A stretch of DNA of 64,000 nt from NCBI GenBank assembly GCA_036023115.1, contig JAYKKT010000036.1, positions 4,861,501 to 4,925,500 of the forward strand. The letters run 5' to 3'. Shown piece by piece: positions 56,761 through 64,000 of the stretch (its first letter is position 1; each line of letters begins with the position of its first letter). The position numbers and the translations under genes are program-made. The stretch comes from Brasenia schreberi (taxonomy: Eukaryota; Streptophyta; Magnoliopsida; Nymphaeales; Cabombaceae). The notes beneath the pieces were generated by a model, which saw only the letters and a list, made by a program, of their open reading frames with translations, was not told where the DNA came from and searched no databases.

Positions 56761-59700
56761 CCCTCCCTCAAACTTACGGGGTATACACGGAAAGTTTGTC
56801 TAATAAAAATTGAAATCGAGTAGCCGAAAGAGATTCAGTGAAGAAGTTGGCTAGCTACATCTCAAATGTGACATAGCACAATGAGATCTTCTTATTCAGA
56901 CATTCTTCATGAACAAAGTGGCAATCCATCTCGATGCTTCGTCCTCTCATGGAAAGTGTTGTTGGAGGCAATATACATGGTGCTTTTATTGTCACAATAC
57001 ATGATGGCAGGGCGCTACAAAGTAACTCCCATATCTGCTAGAATGGTTGTGATCCATGAGATCTCCATCGCAGTTGTAGCCATAGCTCGATATTCGGCTT
57101 CCATGGATGAGAGGGACACCTTCTGTTGTTTTTTGTACTTCTAGGAAATAAGAGATTCACCTAAAAACACACAAAAATCAGTCGTAGAGTGTCTATGGTT
57201 AACATCTCCACCCGAATCAGTATTCGTATATACAGATAAATCAAAAGATGAAGAAGAAGTTAAGAGGACCCCTTTGTGGGCAGTATTTCTAATATATTGA
57301 ATAATGCGCAAAACAATACTCATATGAACAGAAGTGGGTGCCTGTTAAAATTGACTTGCTGTGTGTACTGCATGAGAAATATCTGGTCTAGTAATGGTGA
57401 GGTAAGTAAGTGCACCTATGAGTTGTGGGTATAGGGTGGGGTCATCTAATTTCTCACTATGAGTGGATCTTAATTTGGTGCCTAGAACTTTCGGTGTGTC
57501 AACAATCTTAGTATCTGTAAGACTAGATCTTTCAATAATATCATTAACAAACTTTGTTTGAGACATAAAATATCTACAATTATTTTTAGTTATCTCAATA
57601 CCTAAAAAATAATTCAGCAGACCCAAGTCTTTCATGTCAAATTCATGATAAAGATTAAGTTTAACTTCTGTAATTCCTACTTCATCACTTCCGGTGATGA
57701 TCATGTTATCCACATATAAAAGCAAGATAACAATACCAGATTTTGTTTTTTTGCACAAACAATGCAGTATCAATATAGCAAGTCACAAAATTATGCAAAT
57801 GCATGAATTTTTCAAATCGGTTGTACCAAGCTTTAGGGGCTTGTTTCAGACCATACAAGGCCTTTCGCAATTTTAGAGCATGACCAGGGGGAAGATTGAT
57901 ACCAGGAGGAGGACTCATGTAGACTTCTTCATTTAAATAGCCATTTAGAAAAGCATTCTTGACATCAAGTTGATAAATATTCCATTGCTTAATTGCACTT
58001 GGTTATGAGAATTCTAATTGTAGTCATCCTAGCTACTGGAGCAAAAGTTTCATCATAGTCAATTCCATATTCTTGGGCATAACCTTTAGCCACTAGTCTA
58101 TCCTTGTATCTTTCAATGTTACCATTACTATGAGTTTTGATTTTATATACCCATCGATATCCAATGATTTTCTTGTCCTTTGGTATAGGCGTAATTATCC
58201 ATGTCTGAGCCTTGTTTAGGGCGTTTAGCTCATCTTTCATAGCATCATTCTGGAATGCCTTTAGCTTGATGATAGAACCTAAGTTCCTTAACTTGACGAA
58301 GGGTGGCAATCAAATTCTTTCATTGTGGTTCAAAAGATTCATAGGACACAAATCGTTGGGGAGGTTGTGAGATCCTGGGTTCTAACCTTGTACTATCAGA
58401 TTCTATATGGTTATCAATGGTTTCTCTAGAACATCTTGTATAATACGAGGAGAATGGTTCGACAATTGAGTGAGTATCAACGGTTATGGGTGAAGTGTCG
58501 TTGTCTTCAACAGGGTTCTCTTGAATATCTTAATGATCTACGGAGTCACAATCATCATCTTCTTCAAGTTCAAAAAAATCTTGAGGAAAGAAAGATTCAA
58601 AGTTCTTCAAGAATTCGGTCTCATAATAAATATCATTCTCAAAAAAATTTACATCCTTAGACACGTATAATTTGTCTTCTATAGGATCAAAACACCTATA
58701 ACCCTTCTTGTGAATACCATAACCGAGAAATACACATTCAATGGCTCTTGGTGATAATTTATCATTCTTGTCTGTATACACAAAATACCTACATCCAAAA
58801 ACTGTAAGTCTTTCATAGTATGAGAGAATATTATACAATTTTTCAAAAAGTAAGGTATTTTCAAGGTTAGACGAAGGCATTCTATTTATAAGGTATATTG
58901 TAGTAAAAGTGACTTCGGCCCATAAATTCTTAGGGACCTTACTAGCAATTAACATAGTTCTACAAGTTTAAATAATATGTCTATGCTTTCTTTCTACTAG
59001 ACCATTTTGTTGGGGTGTCTTGGTGCACGATTTTTGATGAAAAATACAAATTGTTTTAATAAATTTTTGGAATTTATTAAACATGTATTCTCCTCCCGAA
59101 TCGGATCTAAAGATTTTGATAGTGGCTCTAAATTGGTTTTTGATCATATTGCAAAAGACTACGAATTTTTCAAATACTTTCAATTTATGTTTTAATAGAT
59201 ATATCCATGTGAAACGAGTAAAGTCGTCCACAAAAATCACATAGTATTGAACTTCTCCTTTAGAGGCAATGGGTGCGGGGTCCCAAACATCCGAGTGTAT
59301 TAGATCAAAAGCTTTGTTTGGTACATAATTCCTTTCTCCAAAAGGAAGATGATGCATTTTTCCAATAATACAATCTTTACATTCAAACTTTTTCTCTCTA
59401 ATTGTTTTCATCAAGGGAATATTACATAATTTTTGAGAGTCCAAGTATCCAAGTCTTTTATGCCAAAGCGTAGCATCTTGGGCTATATTACAAAACTCAA
59501 AATTTGGCATAACAAGATAGTCCATTTTGTATAGTCAACTTTCTCTATGGCCTTGACCAATCACCTTCCTCGATAGGTGATCCTACACCACACAATATTT
59601 GGATGAGAAAGTGACTATACAATTATTATCACATATTTGAGCAACCGAAAGCAAATTCAAATTAAGTTTAGGTATAAGGCTCACATTTTGGATTTTAAAG

Positions 59701-60857
59701 TTTTCTTTTTCAAAATTTCCGATTTTTTTTATTTGGAGTTTTGTTTCATCGGTCGTAAACACATGTTTTCCAATAATCTCACAAGAATTAATTAAGGCAT
59801 CTTCACTATCTGTCATATGAAAAGATTCACCGGAATTCAAAAACCAAGACATACCTTGAGAAGTAGATAGAGTATTCCTAGAGATGCTTGCTTCTCATTT
59901 TCTGAAGTAGAGGACAAGTGATTTTAATGTACCCACTTTCTTTGCAATAATAACAAATTGTATCCTTTTTGGGCCATGGTCCCATGGGCTTCTTTGACGT
60001 GCCTTCATTGTTCTTTGCATTTAGAGCCTTATAAGTCTTCAAGTTTGCTCCTGGTCTTGATGCGGCAAGCATGACCTCTTTGGCCAAATTCATATTCTTC
60101 AATCTTGTTTCCTCTATAACAAGATCGGCTAGAAAGGAATCACCCCTAGGTCTAGGTTTTCTATGTTTGAGATTTGATCTAATGTTTTCAAATTCGTCTC
60201 TTAATCCACGCATAAACAAGAAAAAGTATTGGTTGTCTAAAAATTCTTGAAATTCATCTAATTTGTGAAGATTTCTAAATTTATCAAAACTTCTTAACTG
60301 TGTCCATAACTCCGAAAAATCATTATGGTAATCCCTAATGCTTAGATTTCCTTGTTTGAGCATAACCATTCTTTCCATTAAATCAATTTGAAAAACAAAA
60401 TCGTTTTGAGAATAAAGTTTTTTCAAATATTCTAAAGTTTCAAATGCATTTTCAAAAGTACTAATTCTATTTCTAAGCTTTTCATCCACATTTTGACAAA
60501 TAATCCATGTAATTTTTGCATTCATCTTTTCCCATAATTTCAAATCTAACTTGTATTTTTCATGTTCTTTGATGATTTCATCGTCATCCAAGCCATCAAT
60601 GTTCAAAATTGGTTTTTTATGGTTCCATCGATGTAATCCCAAAAATCTTTTGATAAAAAATACTTTTTAATCGTCCTAGCCCAACTTTGGTAACACTTTG
60701 GATCTAGAATACATCTAAACGACTCATTTTTACTTTCCATTTTGTGCAAAATTAAAGATTTTGAACTAACCTAAAGTTTGATGCGATTCTTCAAATTTTA
60801 CACCCGTGGCATGCTTCCCAATGCACTCGATTTCTTCAATCTGAGGTTATGATACCT
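56761..60857 (-). mobile_element. Ty1/Copia retrotransposon 2, internal region, nearly full length
   Basis: Minus strand. The primer site reads AGGTATCATAACCTC next to the LTR at 60857. Gag starts at 60739 and runs (after a frameshift near 60640) to 59878, ending with CYYCKESGYIKITC, a zinc knuckle in which His is replaced by Tyr. Protease follows at 59852-59583 with LNSGESFHM, where the catalytic Asp of DSG is Asn. Integrase covers 59525-58530 (WHKRLGYLDS, FVDDFTRF, FRSDSGGEY). Reverse transcriptase covers 58309-57345 ([20 protein letters not shown]). RNase H lies at 57323-about 56830 (EAEYRAMA, CDNKSTMYIA, HFVHEE). Stops and frameshifts throughout; inactive. Confidence 0.92.
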
Positions 60858-61086
60858 TGTGAATATTCGTCAATAAACGAAGGTTGATATTGCACGAATC
60901 AAATTCATCAAGTCACCAAGAGTCAAATGCCACTCAAGTATGAATGACGATCTTCAAGAATAACAAACACGAGAGCGGAAGTACGTACAAATAAGTCAAA
61001 AAGCAGTGCAAGACTGCATACTTTATTCATGTCTTGAAGTGGTTTTTATAGACAACAATATGTACATGAATAATAGAAAAACAACA
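60858..61086 (-). repeat. 5' LTR of Copia element 2, truncated
   Basis: 229 bases matching 56392-56621 with about 16 substitutions and one indel. The remaining outer 140 bases are missing; the sequence changes directly to Copia element 3 at 61087. Confidence 0.85.
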
Positions 61087-62990
61087 TAGCTTGCTGATAA
61101 GTCAAGTTATCAGGCAACTCATCTAAATCCACCAAATTACACACTTCTTTTGTAAAATAAGTGTGATAATCCTTTAAGTAGGACGGAGTGACCTTAAGCC
61201 TTTATGTCCACTTAAGGTTTTGGTTGTTTTAGGAAGTTCTTCTGTAGGTTCTAATGATGATTGACCTAGGTCTACTAGATCATCAGTATACTCATCATTA
61301 TTTTTCAAGATGTTATTCTTAGTGTCTTTTAAGAATTCAACATCTCTGCTTTCAATTAATCTATAGTCCTTATGATAAAATTGATATCCATTTGAACCTT
61401 TAGGATATCCAATGAATATACATCTCAATGACCTACTATCTAGTTTATCTCTAAATTGATCAATGATCTTTACATATGCAATACATCCCCACCTCCTGAG
61501 ATGACTTAGGTTGGGTTTTCTTCCAAACTACATCTCATATAGTGAAGTGAGTACAACTTTTCTTGTCATTTTTCCTTGTATACAAGCTTCACACTTATTG
61601 AAAGTATTTTCCTCAAATCTAGGCAGTAAGTCAAAGTTGGATAATTTCATCAACTTTTTCAAACTTATATGCCTAAGGTGTTTATGTCACACATTTACAT
61701 TAATATTAAAGGCACAATCAATATAAGCAGAAGGATTTCCATTTTCATTTTCATTTAATTTAAACAATCCATGTTTTACATCAAACTTTAAAAAGAATAA
61801 TATTCTCCCATGTTTTGCTACAATCACCTTGTTAGGAATAAACCTGACCTCAAAACCTTTCTTTACTAAGGCAGGGACCAAGACCAGATTGTGCTTTATT
61901 GATGGCACAATTAATACATCAGATAGTACAATCGGTTTGTCTTGTACAAAGATTCTAAAGGACCCAGTACCCAAAACATCTGAGAAAGTGTTATTTCTCA
62001 TGTACACCCGATGTTGTCCTAGTTTGTATTCTTTTATATAAATTACCCCTTCCTTGGTCTTTGAGATATATTTGGTAGCTCCGGAGTCGATCCACCAATC
62101 TATCACTGGGCGGTTCATGTATAAACATTCTGATATCAAGCAGATTATGTCTGCGTTGTGGGTTATTTCCTCCATTTTTTTGGTTGCGGTAATCCCTCTT
62201 ATAGTGTCCCATCTTTCCACAACTGAAACACTTGACCTAAGATGTGGTTTCTTGCGTTTTCTTAAAATGTTGACAACTCTTTTTGTTATTCTTACCAAAC
62301 CTTTTGTTTGGTTTATTTTTCTTTTATTTGGTTTTGGAGCTAGACCCGATCTCATCTTATACCACTAGCATTTTTTCTTTTTTGTTCTTATTTATGTGTT
62401 CTTACTCTATTATAGTTTCAGAGGCAACTAAGAAAGATTAATTTCTAGCTCTAACTTGAGGCCAGTGGTGAACATGTTCCATGATAAGGGTAGACTGTTC
62501 AGGATTATTGATATTTGCATCGGTTTTGGGATGATTGACTTTGCCACAGCTAGGTCTCTAGCCATTACTCACATGTGATTTACATGTTCTACTACGTTGT
62601 TTCCTTCTTTCATTTTAAAGGAATTGTATTTCAGTAGTAGCAACTGTACATGCAGTTTGGTAGTTGTGTCATATTTTGCTATTATTGAGTCAAACAGCTC
62701 TTTTGCGGTCTCATATTCTTCGAAGACCCTAATCAAGTCATCTTTCATGTATGTCAACATGACAGTCCTTTCTATTGTGTCATCTTTTATAAATGTCTTA
62801 TACATTTATATTTGTTGCTCAGTTGCATCTGGTGGTGGTGGACGCAAAGTTTCTTTTAGTGCATATTTAACACTTTTAAGTGTTGTAGCAAGTGGGATTC
62901 TTCTCTTCCATGTTTGGAAGTTAAGACCGTTTAATTTTTTAGTTTTTATCAATTATGACACACATATTCTTGAATTCATTTTTATATGTT
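61087..62990 (-). mobile_element. Ty1/Copia retrotransposon 3, gag to integrase, core deleted
   Basis: Minus strand. Gag starts near 62982 (NGLNFQTWKRRIPLATTL, then ORF 62805-62569). A zinc-knuckle remnant (GHYKRDYRNQ) lies near 62205. Protease with WWIDSGATKYISK is near 62090. GAG-pre-integrase (HLRHISLKKL, CEACIQGKMTRK) lies near 61690-61560, joined directly to the integrase C-terminal text (GRKPNLSHLRRWGCIAY, RCIFIGYPKGSNGY). The DDE catalytic core, about 500 bases in relatives, is missing. RT and RNase H are absent because element 2's LTR starts at 61086. It belongs to a different Copia lineage from elements 1 and 2. Confidence 0.87.
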
Positions 62991-63620
62991 TCGCAATTAT
63001 AATAATTATATGGTCTAAAAAAGAAACAAAAAATGAGTAACAAAACACACATAATACGAATCTGATTAGAACGATGCATAATATCATAAAAATGAGCTGA
63101 AAATAACTCATTTCTTAATAAATAAATAACCTGGGATAAATTTATAATTTTCCTAAAAATTTCTACCTTTAGTAATTTCCAAAAAACACCAGTGGTTAAA
63201 CTGTAATTTTAACTATCTATTAACTTTTGTAATTTTTGAAACAACCCAAGGACAGACTCATAAAATTATTTTTGGTATTTCTGTAAAATTCGTAATTGAT
63301 CGGGGGTAAATCTGTAATTTTACCCCTCAATCCAAATCTAGAATTTTCTTAAAAGGACAGGGACAAATCTGTCTTTTAATATGTTGCAGAAAAGACAAAA
63401 AAGTAAAACAACAACCTAGTATTTCATAATTTTCACAAATTGCCCGAGGGTAAAACTAACTTTTCGCTCAATAAGGGCAAATTAGTCTTTTTACTTGAAA
63501 ATATCTAGATATTTTCATAATTTTGTCTTGTGACAGTTTCGTAATATCTAAAAACCGATCGGGGCACAACGAACTTTTTAGTCCGCTGTCCCAACCTATG
63601 GTTTTCTAAAATCGCCTAGC
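62991..63620. repeat. LTR-like region with a recurring short phrase
   Basis: AT-rich DNA in which variants of GGGNAAATCTGTAATTTT recur about eight times, near 63132, 63190, 63250, 63302, 63355, 63430, 63475 and 63560, many with an inverted GGG/CCC pair. This style is common in plant LTRs. No gene is seen. Confidence 0.55.
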
Positions 63621-63647
63621 GGTTTTGAGAGGGTATAAAACCCTGAG

Positions 63648-63690
<43 letters not shown>

Positions 63691-64000
63691 GGTCGGATCC
63701 TCGCCTGCATTTCTTTATGGCGGTTGACGACCTGTGGCGGTTTTCGGCCTTCTGGCCTACGACCTTTTTTTAGCGGTTTTTGGCCTTCTGGCCTGTGGTC
63801 TTTCGGTTGCAGTTCTCGGCTTTCTGACCTGCGGCCTTTCGGTTGCTGTTCTCGGCCTTCTGGCCTGCGATTCTTGGCCTTTCGGTTGCGGTTCTCGGCC
63901 TTTTGGCTGCAGTTCTCGGCCTTCTGACCTGAGACCTTTCGGCCTTTCTCTGATGGTTCTCAACGGGTGTCTTTGGCCACCTGCGGCCTTTTTCGCTCCT
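63621..64000 (+). other. TATA box, (GA)n tract and GGCC-rich degenerate repeat
   Basis: GAGGGTATAAAACCCTGAGG at about 63632 is a strong TATA-box context. It is followed by a (GA)n run (63645-63687), then a degenerate tandem repeat built on TTCTCGGCCTTCTGGCCTGC and CTTTCGGTTGCGG, spaced about 35-50 bases apart up to the window end. Both strands stay open (63625-63927 plus and 63757-63963 minus), as expected of a repeat with period near a multiple of three. I read it as an LTR promoter plus transcribed leader, not a protein gene. Confidence 0.5.

Noticed and set aside
63625..63963. Proline/arginine-rich or Phe/Ser/Gly-rich protein gene
   Set aside because: Open on both strands only because of the degenerate repeat; no start context or conserved domain.

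Overview
The window is nuclear DNA of a flowering plant. The evidence is spliced genes with GT-AG introns, a plastid-targeted GrpE, a THIC gene followed by a plant-type TPP riboswitch, and dense plant retroelements. It is AT-rich, repeat-rich and has long introns (3.6 kb in one place, apparently more than 10 kb in another). That suits a medium or large genome, perhaps a magnoliid or early-diverging eudicot, but I cannot name the species.

Layout. 1-8795 is a nest of LINEs of the RTE type: endonuclease, reverse transcriptase, and a 3' end finishing in (TTG)n. An old plus-strand LINE holds a minus-strand LINE, which itself holds a hAT-like DNA transposon and a younger plus-strand LINE. The minus-strand LINE has 5S rRNA-derived sequence at its 5' end. 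10531-15970 (minus) is a PEPPER-like KH-domain RNA-binding gene whose last exon or exons are not in the window; the LINE nest lies where its next intron would be. 17340-23605 is a second LINE-in-LINE nest with a perfect 15-bp target duplication. 24052-27786 (plus) is chloroplast GrpE in three exons. 30507-31593 (plus) is a small two-exon plant-specific gene of unknown function. 32-41 kb is intergenic, with microsatellites, MITE-like elements, SINE-like elements and short LINE tails. 41487-46266 (minus) is THIC (thiamin pyrimidine synthase) with its 3' riboswitch; the coding sequence carries several frameshifting lesions. 48292-51468 (minus) is the C-terminal part of a long-chain acyl-CoA synthetase whose 5' exons are missing beyond an LTR-like junction. 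51470-63000 is a pile of LTR retrotransposons with three decayed Copia elements in mixed orientation. 63050-64000 looks like LTR or leader sequence with a TATA box and GGCC-rich repeats.

The host genes are unrelated housekeeping genes, not an operon or cluster: RNA binding, the plastid Hsp70 cycle, thiamin synthesis and fatty acid activation. The most notable points are the 5S rRNA-LINE chimera, the broken THIC reading frame beside an intact-looking riboswitch aptamer, the mosaic LINE, and very short LINE tails with target duplications. Exon boundaries were placed by eye from reading frame, family similarity recalled from memory, and GT/AG sites. No alignment or database search was run.
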